Assembly (NCBI RefSeq): GCF_963678635.1
Contig: NC_087065.1
Coordinates: 11,555,579-11,619,578 of the forward strand
Origin: Symsagittifera roscoffensis
Lineage: Eukaryota > Xenacoelomorpha > Acoela > Convolutidae
DNA: 64,000 nucleotides
Reading direction: 5' to 3'
Shown: piece after piece, positions 23,377 to 34,100 of the stretch
How the letters are laid out: the number at the start of each line of letters is the position of its first letter
Position numbering within the stretch: the stretch's first letter is position 1
Position numbers and translations under genes: made by a program
The notes under the pieces: generated by a model
The model's input: the letters and a program-made list of their open reading frames with translations, nothing else
What the model was told of the DNA's origin: nothing
Databases searched by the model: none

Positions 23377-24834
23377 ATGAATCGAATCAAGAAGGAGATG
23401 GACTACTTTGATTTTAACGAGTACATGGACCTGGCAGAGGCGTATGTGGGACAGATGGTAGATGCGATCTATCGTCGGCTGATGGATCGAGACTTCGCTC
23501 TGAAGGACCCAGATGTCCAGGTAGTCATGTTGTTGACCGCCTTAATAAACATCTTGGGGCATGATAACCGTGGGGACCGCCTCACGGAAACCTTATTGAT
23601 TGCAGCATATGGAGAAAGAGGAGTACTATACCGCCCGAACATGAGAGTGATGAGGTGGAGAAACGGGGCTCTCTCAGGAAGTGACTTGGAGAACGAACCT
23701 GGATTGGGAAGTTCGAGGACCTACCAACCAGGTGAGATGCCTTTGCCCACCAAGCCTAGGCCTGGATTGAGGAGGATGCATCAGGAAATGACCAGCGAGG
23801 CTGCCTCGTCTAGTTCACAACTATGAGCAGCTGTGCCACCAAAGAGGGCGAGAGTAGAGGAAGAGGTTCAGACGAATAAACCATGCAAGACCTTAACGGA
23901 ACGGTAGAAGAACGGGAGAGGACCAGAAGGGAGCTGGACGAAATGACCAAGACCATGCTCAGTACAGAAGATAGAGACATGTGGAAGAAGCTGTTTGAAG
24001 ATTGTAACAAGAAACAGGGTGAAGAAATAGAGCGCTTGAGGCGAGAGTACAAAGAGCGATCGGAGCGGCTGGTGTTGACGACAGCCGTAGAAAGAGTGAT
24101 ACCTACAAGGAATATTCCTCGTGGGCAGTCCCCGATGGAACTTTTGACGCCTCGCGAGTTGAGTCAAACGACGGAAACGCGACCCCCAGCTACAACTGGT
24201 CGAGTGACAATCCCGGACCCGAGTGACACCCTAGGTGACCCAGTCGTAGAGCAAACAGTGAAAAAATTGATAGAAACAGCTAGACGATTGGTCGCTTATA
24301 GGAATTCGCCAGGTTCCGGGGTGACTGCACCCTATGGAGCAATCGATGACACGGGCAGAGTACAACTCTCCCAAGGGACGATGACGAGAACGGGAGTTAT
24401 TGATACAACGTTACCAACAAAGAGCTCCAAGGTCCCAGACAGGAAGATACGAGTATGCCAAGAAGCATATGTCAAAGCACAGCAGAGTGTACAGTGCGTA
24501 TCAACTGGACATTGGAGCAAGAGCTTTTAAGCGAGCTTTTGTAACTCATCGAAATACAATAACCACTGCAGTGAATAGAACTTCTAGGACAAGTGAATGT
24601 GACGGAAGGGAAAAAGAAGAGATGATGAAGGAAGACCTGGAGAGAAACGTGACGTTGTGCCTCCACAACAGCTTCTGCCGAAACAGAGAAACTAACGTTG
24701 ATCCTCTGCCTTGTTGTAAGCAAAGATTAGAAGAGCAGAGGTGTTGGAGGACTGCTTCCAACAGCGTCAGAATAGCTACCGACGTGTTGCAAGACACAGA
24801 GACTGAAAGTGCGGAGTCAATGTCACAGGAGTAG
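23377..24834 (+). pseudogene. ORF2 pseudogene with large internal deletion
   Basis: The N-terminal part (23377-23826) matches the start of the young ORF2: VQVVMLLTALINILG parallels its N-terminal helix, and NEPGLGSSRTYQPGEMPLPT parallels ARNPGLSNNTEHGAGEFPLP. A TGA at 23824 is followed by a charged coiled-coil-like section (23883-24450). At about 24430 the frame jumps to the C-terminal end (KRAFVTHRNTITTAVNR, LHNSFCRNRE). The SGNH region and roughly 2400 residues are missing. Unusually, both ends survive while the middle is gone. Confidence 0.85.
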
Positions 24835-24840
24835 GAGATG

Positions 24841-25482
24841 GAACATTGACAGATGGCCGAAAAACAAGATGCAACAAGATGGTTTTGGTGAAATAGTGAC
24901 GTTATTTAAGCAATCAGACAAATCGGGAAGGGTTAGGTTTGACTGACCTGCTAAATTTTAAAATTTTGACTGACATGCTAAATTAAAATTTGGACATGAA
25001 CGACACGTAACCTTTTTATATTTCACACACACTGAAACGGCGAAACAAAAAAACAAAAGTTGCTGTGAAAACAACAACGAGAAAACGACAACAGATTGAA
25101 ACTGTGATTGGAATTTGTCAGGAACCTTTCCGAGTGGTAACGATTGTGCTGCTACAATCGTTACAACGCAGAAGCCGAGAAAAAGGAAGGGTGTTGGGAT
25201 GGCCGGTCCAGCCTTCCGGAAAGAAATAGGAGTGCTTTTTCCCCGGATTCCAGAATCCGGAGGGGTCTCGGGCCCAAAACTCAAACTCTAATATATAAAC
25301 TTTTAGCTTCCTGGTCATGTCCTGAATTGAATTTAATTAACATCCCTATTCATTTTTAGAGAATGAGAAGCTAGGAATGAGGGAAAGGGTTGATCCATTT
25401 TCGAAGGAGATGATGATTTTTATCTACTGAACAAAAACAATCGTAATGTAATAAATCGTAGTAGCCATGTTTTTAGGAGTGA
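24841..25482 (+). repeat. Right LTR of the decayed element, 3' truncated
   Basis: Parallels 11458-~12130: CATTGACAGATGGCC, the CGGGAAGGGTTAG block, GACACGTAACCTTTTTAT, AATCCGGAGGGGTCTCGGGCC and the GTTGATCCATTTTCGA block. It stops at TTTTAGGAGTGA, where other LTRs continue CCTC. PLE sequence starts immediately after. Confidence 0.8.
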
Positions 25483-25907
25483 ATATTATCAGCGCATTGG
25501 TGATATCGCGCACTTTTTTTTGCTAATGTCTGACTGTGATTCCCCCTATATTGGACCCTCAAGATGGGTGGTGAACCACTACTATAATCACAGGGCTTCT
25601 TTTTCTCAGCCATGTTTTTTTTGTTTTTGCCCTCGCTGATGATCTTTTCAAGGGCATGGGATGCAACCTGCAACGACCAACTTTCCGGATATTGGTTATC
25701 CAACCACTGCTCACGGTTGATTTTCATAGCTTTATCATATTCTTCCCATGTCGACGTACTGCGGTAAACCCGGTGAACAGTTCCTTCAATCACACTTCTC
25801 TTGTACTGAAGGGGGGCGCAGCTTCTAAAATTTAGTATGGTACCTGTATCTGTTGGTTTTTGATACCACTCAAAGCTAATTTTCCTGCTTTTGTCAATAC
25901 TATTTTG
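25483..25907 (-). pseudogene. PLE RT C-terminal part and linker (downstream of the LTR insertion)
   Basis: On the - strand this continues the PLE at 26786-27600 after the solo LTR: a FEWYQKPTDTGTI tract typical of the PLE thumb, then NFRSCAPLQYKRSVIEGTVH, a linker, and VQYRGNHSQTLAKK. The last ~320 nt are an open frame (25473-25793). Frameshifts occur, and the GIY-YIG endonuclease is missing because the sequence ends at the LTR junction near 25482. Confidence 0.75.
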
Positions 25908-26785
25908 TGTAACAGTCGCCTACTTCGGTCACATATGAGGTTAAAGAAAAATAGGCCCTATAACCATTGGCTCAAGAGTCAGGGACACTATCTCTTGTGT
26001 TTTTCTACCTCGAACGGTCGGAGCCAATTCGGTTCACTTGCGACATGAGACTAAAAACCCGTTACAGCTTAAAGGCCACTACCAAATTAACCCCCCCCCC
26101 CCACCACTCTAGAAAATAAGAACGTCCCCATACTCAGGTCTCAAAATACCCAAAATACACGAACGCCGTTAAAAACAGGGTCGGAACAATCCGTACAGTT
26201 ACTTTTTATTAGACAGTGAAACTTTGATCCATTTCAGATGGATCAACCTAAAACTCTCCTTACCTCAAGATAACAATTATAAAACATACTCGAGAAAATT
26301 AAATTGAGTACTCACATACCAGCACACTCGAGAATTAGAGGTAACTAAATTAGTAAGCAACTTGAGAATAATCGGGAAATTAAGTTTGGTTCAATAAGTT
26401 CTAATCGAACAAGTTTTATCTCAAGAATGGAGTTTTGGTTCTGGACCATTGGGACACCTCGGTTGTCCACCTTTCCACCGATGGTTCACTCTGGTCCAAC
26501 TGAAATTTGATAATCTTTGTTTTCTCTATCAAGATAAGACAGCTCTACTCTCGTGTTATTTAGATGTCGGAAATTGCGAATAGCAATTTTCTGCTGCTTA
26601 ACTTGACCACTTTCCCGCGTTTGTAAATCGGTTGTTCTCATCTTGTATTTCTGAGATTTTCAGTTTTCGCGAGAAAGTTGAGCATGACAGGCTCAATTCG
26701 AATTTTTGAAAAATTAAATTTCCTCCCAAAATTACGTAGTTCGTATTCCTCAAGGTCAAACTTCCAAATATGACCGACTGGCACA
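25908..26785 (-). repeat. Solo LTR (type A relative) inside the PLE
   Basis: On the + strand it begins TGTAACAGTCGCC and ends GACCGACTGGCACA, like the young element's LTRs (29825-30708), but with many differences and a C-run at 26090. It splits the PLE between LAFLDL and the FEWYQKPTDTG tract. I could not see a matching target duplication at its edges. Confidence 0.85.
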
Positions 26786-27600
26786 TAGTAAATCCAAAAA
26801 TGCCAAGTTTCCGTTTGTGTTTGGTGTCTCTATTGTGAACTGTAAATTTGAATGTAGTAAGTTTGCAGCCTGTAGCATTTTTTCAGGATCACCCTTCACT
26901 GTTCTGACTACATCGTCAACGTAACGGAGAAATAACTTAGCTTGTTGCACTGACTTATTTGTCTCTCTTATTGCGATGCATTTTCTACAGTACCAGATGG
27001 TTTCACTTATATTTCGATACCTATCATCTGATATATCACCGCATTTTACGTGATACCAGTTCAAACACCATTCACATTCTATACCTTTTGACCTGTACGT
27101 GACTTTCTTATTGCACTCGGGACATATTCCGTGAAGATCTTTCTCGGGCAAAAACATTTCGGGAATATCCCTTGATAGTGCAGTTTCGTACTGCTTCAGC
27201 CAAAGATTTGCTAAAAAAATAACGGCAAGAGATGCCCCCATTGCCAAACCATCTTTCTGAACGTACCATGTTTCATTGCACTTGAAATGGACTTGACTAA
27301 CTGCCATGTTCAACAGTCTCTTCATGGTTTTCCTAGCAATTGATGGTGGTTCATCTTGCTCATACAGTTTTCTCAGAGCTATATCTATTGCTTCTTTCAG
27401 TGGAACATTTGTGTACAAACTCTTCACATCTAGAGATATCAAATTTTCATTGGGCTCAAGATTAGTGCTCTCTAAGATTTCTCTCGCATCTAGTGAGTTG
27501 GTTTCGATGTTTGCGCTCTCAATTTTCTCGAAAAATTTGGGAAAATTGTATAGTCCTTTGAAAAATATGTATTTTGAAAAATATGTATAGTCCTTTCTAC
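26786..27600 (-). pseudogene. PLE reverse transcriptase with a PHD finger inserted in the palm
   Basis: One open - strand frame reads motif A (ISLDVKSLYTNVPLKEAI), motif B (QKDGLAMGASLAVIFLANLW), then a PHD-type zinc finger, then motif C (LFLRYVDDVVRTV with the catalytic YVDD) and NLAFLDL. The finger (about 26975-27130) has the order CPEC, CEWC, WYHVKC, WYCRKC, fitting C4HC3 zinc ligands. PHD fingers usually read histone tails. The frame is open through all motifs, so decay is recent apart from the LTR insertion at its 3' side and the LINE junction at its 5' side. No endonuclease remains. Confidence 0.8.
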
Positions 27601-27639
27601 AAAAATTCTTTGAAATAATTGTAGAAAGGACTATACATA
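27582..27639. repeat. 21-bp perfect inverted repeat
   Basis: TATGTATAGTCCTTTCTACA (27582-27601, plus one more A) is the reverse complement of the tract at 27619-27639, with a 16-nt loop. It sits at the junction between LINE-like and PLE-like sequence. Shorter related tracts (GTATAGTCCTTTG at 27549) lie next to it. Confidence 0.9.
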
Positions 27640-28985
27640 TAACTCTCAAACATTTGGGTATCAATATTGATGGCAGAGATAGCACGGTATTTGGCAGGGT
27701 TGTTGTTTTTTGGATGAGCTTGACTGCAGCAATTTTCCATGCAGATGATAGTTTGCATAGGCATTTTATGTTTTTGAATAGTTTGTTGAATATCAATCTG
27801 ATCTTTTTTTTTTAGCCATTCGGAACTCCGGCATTTGTGGTATCAAGATCAGTTTGTATACAATTTTCTGTCGAGATGGAGAAATTTGGAAGATTTTGTG
27901 TGTCGCATTGTATATGTTTGAGGCTGAAAGGTTCTTTTGGTGAAAACTGAATAGAAGAAATCAATTGAAAGAGATCTTCTTTTTCTCGCGTATTTGGAAA
28001 AAAATTTGTCCTGTAATTGATTGAAATTCAGAATGTTCTGTTGCATGCCTTAGATGGCTGAAAATAAACCTGACATTTCCGGATTTGAGCATTTGGTCCC
28101 AGTAACATGTTCGATCTTGTTAACACAGCTCAGCTCCGACGTTTTTTCACTAAAAAATTTGCTTTTCCTGTAGCTTGAAGGTCGTCTCTTGAGTATTTTG
28201 TTCTGTGTTTCTAGCTTTCAATTTTGGTGTGAAGCGTTTGATTATATCCACACGGGAAGAATTTGCTAGAATCTTGTCCTTGGGGGTCTATGAAGGTCAG
28301 TTTGTCCTGATAGATAGTATTGTTTTTCGTTGTACATTTTGTTATGTTACTGCAACACGAAGGATTGAATGTTTTCTTCGCATTTTTTCGATAAGTCTAA
28401 GGTATCTGGATCCAAAGCTGTACTTTTTTCGTAATAGGAGGAAGGTCATGATACTGAAGTTGTTTTGTTGTACTTTTTGCTATAGGGTCAGAGCAGTCAT
28501 AGTTTTTGTCAAAAGTGACATCATGTGTGGATTAATCTTGGCATCTTTGTACAGCATGACATCTGGTATAGTCTCTATGCGTTTTGGAGTTTTTATGCAC
28601 TGTCAGTCGAAAAAGTTTTTCATCTAGTATTTCTAAAAATTAGTATTTCTCTCCGTCAGGAGTGCTAGAGTTTTCCCAGTTTGTTGTGGGATAATTTTTG
28701 TCTCCACAAACAATTGTTTCGCTTTTTTTGGTAGTGCTTCAAAAGTTTTCTTGAAGCTGTCTAAACTAAATTTGTATTGACTAGACTTTGGGGGTTGTAG
28801 GATGAGCGCACGTAGAAAGTTTTGTTGACAAGATTTATGTAGCAGATGACACAGCAGTCAATGTATGTTCGAAGTATGGTGTTCTCTGTCTGCTCGGTAA
28901 ATTTATCATCCTTAATTAGTAGCTCAAAATTTGAAAAGTTTTCTTGTAGCCATGTTTCACATATACACACAATGTTTTACAATCC
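27640..28985 (-). pseudogene. Truncated LINE (endonuclease and start of RT)
   Basis: Read on the - strand from 28985: VCICETWLQENFS and, after frameshifts, VCGDKNYPTTNWEN, both hallmarks of the apurinic-type endonuclease of Jockey/CR1-like LINEs. Towards 27700 the tract SAWKIAAVKLIQK and, in another frame, AKYRAISAIN match the start of a LINE RT. The element is cut at the hairpin near 27600 and joined to PLE sequence. The + strand open frame 28205-28627 is antisense to it. Confidence 0.65.
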
Positions 28986-29149
28986 CAAGCGTTTTGTATT
29001 TGCCACTTTAAATTGCCTATCATAGTTTATTGCACTGTGTGCGTTAATTTACAGTGAATGCAGATTGTTTATTGAATCTTCGCTAAATATTTTGTATCTT
29101 TGATCATCTTTGTTTTTCTTCTCGATTATATCTGAAATAACTCAGCGTT

Positions 29150-29535
29150 GCTAGAAATTGTTGATTTACTTTTCTAGGTTTTTGAGAGTCTAATTTCTAA
29201 TGAAAACTTCGCGTTGATTGGAAAACTGCACAAAAACGCATATAAATATCACGAAACGCTGAAGAACTCTGAATATCAGAAAAGAATTTTAAACGTAGAG
29301 CTGGGTAGCTGCTGTCCGCTGATTTTTGGATGCAACGGTGGCGCTGCTCCAACAGCCACAAAAACGATGCAGCGATTAGTAAAAAAAAACTGGGTGAAAA
29401 AAGACAAGAAAGCTACACAGAATCGATAAACTACATATGAAGTAAAATAAGCTTCGCGCTCCTCAGGAGCTCTATACTATGTATAAGGGGTGCAGATCGC
29501 TGCGAAAAGTACCATTGATCGACAACTCTATAGGC
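29150..29535 (+). pseudogene. C-terminal fragment of an unclassified retroelement protein
   Basis: An open frame (29214-29429) reads LGSCCPLIFGCNGGAAP, and after a frameshift the + strand reads KISFALLRSSILCIRGAD. This pair resembles the conserved tail found after the RT in some animal retroelements (a GSFTPLVFTTTGG-like tract then LRSAILCIRG). That is from memory of the pattern; I cannot name the clade. A splice-acceptor-like tract TTACTTTTCTAG precedes it. Confidence 0.45.
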
Positions 29536-29824
29536 GCTATTGTAGAGGAATGAGGGCTAAGATAAATTAACATATCGACGATGCATTTAATTCTGATTTA
29601 TGTCTTCATTGATACAATGATACAGTTTGCTGATATATATGCATTTTTATAACGTTGGTATGGCCCCATCCATCTAGTGCACTGACCGTAACTAAACGGT
29701 AGGGCTCCTTTTGTTATTTACTTTTTGTTCAGTAATTTATAGACCCTCAGAATAGAAAAATTTTACGATGGGGGAAAGGATTGCTTTAAAAAATTGAAAA
29801 AGATCGCGCTATTTTTGGAAAAGC
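29536..29824. other. Unassigned sequence left of the young element
   Basis: No gene or repeat recognised. The last bases AAGC flank the element at 29821-29824. Confidence 0.5.
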
Positions 29825-30708
29825 TGTAACATTCGTCTACTACAGTCACACATGAGGCTTAAGAAAAATAGGCCCTATAACTATTGGCTCAGGAGTCAGG
29901 GACACTATCTCTTGTGTTTTTCCACCTCAAATCAGTCGGAGCCAATTCGGTTCGCTTGTGACATGAGACTACGACCCGCTACTGCTTAAGGCTACTACCA
30001 AAATATCCCCCCACTCTAGAATTAAGAACGTCCCCATACTTAGGTCTCAAAATACCCAAAATACATGAACGCCGTTAAAAACCGGGTTGGAACAATCCGT
30101 TACGTTGCTTTTTTATTAGACAGTGGAACTTTGATCCATTTCAGATGGATCAACCTAAAACTCGCCTTACCTCAACATAACAATCATAAAACACACTCTA
30201 GAAATTAAATTAAGTACTCACATTGTAGCACGCTCAAGAACCAGGAAGTAAATAAGTCGGTAAGCAACTCAAGAATTAATAAAGTAACTAAAATGAGTTT
30301 AATGTCAGTCAGTTTTAACAACAAGAACAAGTTTTTACTCTAGACTGCAGTTTTATGTGGACCATTGGGACACTCAAGCTGTCCACCTTTCCGTCGAAGG
30401 TTCACTCTGGTCCAGTTCGAATAATTGTTCTCTCGGGAATACTCTGTCTTCTATTTCAGATAGGACAGCTCTACTCTTGTTCACTATGATGGAAATTGCG
30501 AATTGCAATTTCACACTCGTTTTTATCTGACAACTTTCCCGCAATTGTCCTGAAATTGTTCTGATTTCTTTTTCTGATTTTCAGTTATCGCGAGAAAATC
30601 GTGCATGACATGTTCCATTCGAAATTTTGAAAAATTAAATTTCACTCCAAAATCAAGTGTTTTCTGCTCTTCTCAAGGTCAAACTTCCAAATATGACCGA
30701 CTGGCACA
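29825..30708 (-). repeat. 3' LTR of the young element
   Basis: On the + strand TGTAACATTCGTC to GACCGACTGGCACA, so in element sense it starts TGTGCCAGTCGG and ends GAATGTTACA. Contains four CTCAAG hexamers (+ strand) and the GATCCATTTCAGATGGATC near-palindrome. Confidence 0.95.
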
Positions 30709-31137
30709 TACTCCCCGGACTCGAGATCGATGTCCTCATCGCGTGCTGTCTTCTGCCAGTGAGTCCCAGAAAACCGAGTGTTGCTCAAGATACAGTGCCA
30801 GTGGTCATTTACAGAAGTTTGCAGCAGATTCAAGATTATCTACACCCCAAAATTCACAGCCATGTAAAATTTTCACACTATTGCTAAACAGCAATCAAAA
30901 TCTGCACACACCTGCACCCTTGAATTTTCGCTTTTCAAGCCAATCATTTTAAAATCTCTTTTGTCCTATTCAATCAGGAAATTGTCATGCAGCATTTCGA
31001 TTTATATAATAAATATAGTATATTAGTAACAATATTTGCTTTGTTAAAATTTCTTTTTCGTGAATCCAAGTTTCACTCGGATTCACACTCAAGCCCCCTT
31101 TCCCTCTCAAGACTCAAGATCCATCCGATTTGCCCAT
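30709..31137 (-). other. 3' untranslated region and polypurine tract
   Basis: 429 bp between the ORF2 stop and the 3' LTR. Directly abutting the LTR, the element-sense strand reads GAGTCCGGGGAGTA, the probable plus-strand primer (polypurine) tract. No other gene is visible. Confidence 0.7.
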
Positions 31138-34100
31138 TCATCTCGTACTCTTCGCCTTGGAGGTACTGCATCCTGAAGTGCTAGATGCGGCAAACTGTCT
31201 CAACAGTTCCTCTTCATCATCGGAACTAATCACAATCTCCTCCCAAGCCTTCAGCTGTTCATAGGATCGCATCCATTCTCTCTGCTCCTGCAATCTCTTT
31301 GCCTGGTTGGGTAGTGCCTTCACCCTAGCTTCTCGGTTCAAGCAAAAGGAGTTGTGCAGGCTCAAGCTCACGTTCTTCGCCAGGTCTTCCTCTAGTATCG
31401 ACTCCCTCGCTTTGGTATTGTCTCTAGACATCTTACCCACTCTCTTCCATCCCGTCGTGATCGCATTACGATGGGTTAGCAGGGGTCTCTTGAAAGCTAC
31501 CGGCCCAATCTCGGCCTGGAACTGTCGATACTCCTTTTGATGTTTTCTCATGTGATCTTTCGTTGCCCTGTACAACCAAGACGTCAGTGTCGCCCGAAAC
31601 CATGGAAAGTACCTCAAGCGACTCCATACGTGCCTGACTTCCGTCGGTATGGCGAATACTTTGCACGCAGTCTCAAACAACTCGAGTCTCCTGCTGTAGT
31701 CTATCGCGTATATTGACTCAGCCGTTGGCGTCGTCGCCTCCCGATACTTCGTTATATTCTCTTCTATCCATCTCAGAGCTAACATCGTACTCACTACTAA
31801 GAGCGTCACCTTCTGCCGGTGATCCGGTAGTCCGATCGACCGAATCTCTTCTACATCCCACACCAGGCAAAGGTTCTTGTGATCTGGATACCACACCGTT
31901 TGTGCCAAACAGTGGCATGGGCATTCCCCATGAGAGATCTCAATGCTCCTGAGATTACGCTCCCCTGAGGCTTCCAAGAGAGGCTCAAGCTCCATCATTT
32001 TCTCGTGCATCGTGTCGTTGTCTTCCAGGTTCGGAGTACTTCCCACAGGTTTCCCGATCACGTTTTGTCTCTCGTGATCGCTCGTGTTTTCTCTTTCCAA
32101 CTTCAGAAGATCTTCTCCCCAGATTTCGCTTAAGTCATCTCTCAATTCTTTTGGTACTGTCCCTTTGATTTTTCTCAACAACTTGTGCGAGTGATGCGAC
32201 ATCCGAGCCAACCTCACGCACTTGGGCACCGAGAAGGCCTTGTCCACCAGTATTCTCTGGCTGGACACTTCCACCATCGCCATGTGTAGCGGGTAGTGAC
32301 TTCCGCACAAGTTGGCCATCATTGACCCTATCAGCGATTTCAAGTTCAATGGCAAGCCATAGGCTTCGCTCATGGGAAATCCCATTTCCGCCTCAAGCCC
32401 AACCTTCCAGCTCCGGATGTGTTTTTGAGTCACCTGCAACACCCCGGGCCATGATTCCACGCTCAACGCCGTCATCAAATGATGTTCAGATTCCAGTCTC
32501 TCCAGTGCCTGCAGACCACACATTCTCGAGAAGAATCCGAGAGCTGTCGCTATATTCACTGTGGTTCTCGCGTAACATTCCGCTACTATTTGCACTTCGC
32601 TTTTCTCCCTTTCTGTGATGTCTTCGAACCAAGTGACCAGGTCTTCTTTTTGAAACGACAGTATTCTGACGCATGACCGTCCATCGCAGATGTGCTCTCC
32701 GTTCCCACACGTGGAATCCAGACAGCTACGCGGTTCCAATTTCTTTGCTGACCCTGGGTCGCTCGTCCTTTCGCTTGGCTCTTGCATCTGGGGCGTGATT
32801 AGCTTATGTAGCACACTCAACTTCGCCAGATCTTCATCTTCCGTTGGTGCTAACCTCACTCGCTCAGTGGTTTCCTCGATCAGACTCGCATGGGGATGTG
32901 GACACCAGGAGGGTCTTAGTAGCTTCCATACCACTCCCAAGTTCGTGGTTAACCAGCCATTTCCACCGCCCATGTTCACTTCAACTCTCTTGTTTGAGCG
33001 CGGTATGCTTACCACTTCTGGTGTTTTCTCAAGAATCAGGCCCAGGCTCTGCCCCTCTTTTACCACCGCGTCTATTTCCATTATTCTTTCTGTCCAAAAC
33101 TTCAGTAGCTCCGCTACCTCATGGTTTCTGTGGGCTCCTCCAGCTTCTGAGTCTAAGAAGGGATTGTAGGCTATTCCCATCACTCCAGACACATGTTGGT
33201 ATTCCCCCTTCTCACTGAGTCTCGAGTACTGTTCTGACGAGGCCAGGTTACGGTGAACATCATGTTCTTCCTCGAACTTCTTATTAGAGAACCTCCGTAC
33301 CTCGTCCAGCTTCCGATGGTTCTCTAAGGATAGTCTGGAACCATCTTCTTTCTCTATTCCTGTACTCTGATATACGTTCAAGATGATCGTTGAGACCCTT
33401 TTCTCCATGGTTTTACTTCCACTTGCCCTCTGGTGGCATGCCAGGATGGTGCTATCAGACATCATTGACATTATCCATCTCAAGAAACATGTGGCATCTT
33501 TTCTTCTAGCCAGGCTCAAGCCTGAATTGTCCCTGGCCACGTGTTGCATCAGTGCCTGATACACCTCTAGCTTCTTGCTTCCCAACTTCAGCCTGTCATA
33601 CGAGGTCAATGTCTCCAACTCTATTCCCACCAGACTCCAGGTGAACATTAATTGTCCCGCAGTTCTAACGAAGGGATTCGCCATTAGTGGCGGTGCTGAT
33701 GAGGATGTCCTCATCGCCTCTTCAAAATGATCCTTCAACAAACTCTGCCAGGACCTCTTCAGATGACTTGCCATCTCTATCTTATTAACCTCGGCTTTTT
33801 GCTGGGTGGCCCAATTGCGTCGCTTGCGAGCTATTCCACTGTCCAACTTCTTCAGGCAGTCCTCCATTTCCTTCAATGTTTCGAGGGCCACCCACCACGT
33901 CCGGGAAGTGTTCCTCGTCTTGTTCCTCTCCAATGGATCACTCGTCACTTGTTTGCCCATGTCCTGATGTGCCTTCGAGATCCATTCTTTGCCGATCTCC
34001 ACTTCCCCTACCTGTCCGTTCGTTGAACCTCTCTTCACGTTTACCTTCTGAGGCTTGAAGTCTTCTTCTGACGTCGAACTGGTGGAAACCTCTATTTCCT

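Larger units (their letters stand above)
11458..25482 (+). mobile_element. Decayed giant Ty3/Gypsy-like LTR element
   Basis: Left LTR, primer site, 2.66-kb leader, broken gag-pol-macro ORF1, shortened ORF2 and a truncated right LTR, all on the + strand. Its products are recognisably homologous to those of the young element at 29825-52722, including the macro-like domain and both ends of ORF2, so it is an older relative. Many frameshifts and stops, loss of the RT active site and a large deletion in ORF2 make it non-autonomous. The right LTR is cut at 25482, where a - strand PLE begins, so no flanking duplication can be tested. Confidence 0.9.

Noticed and set aside
28205-28627. 140-codon + strand frame
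   Set aside because: Antisense to the LINE endonuclease remnant; no recognisable domain.
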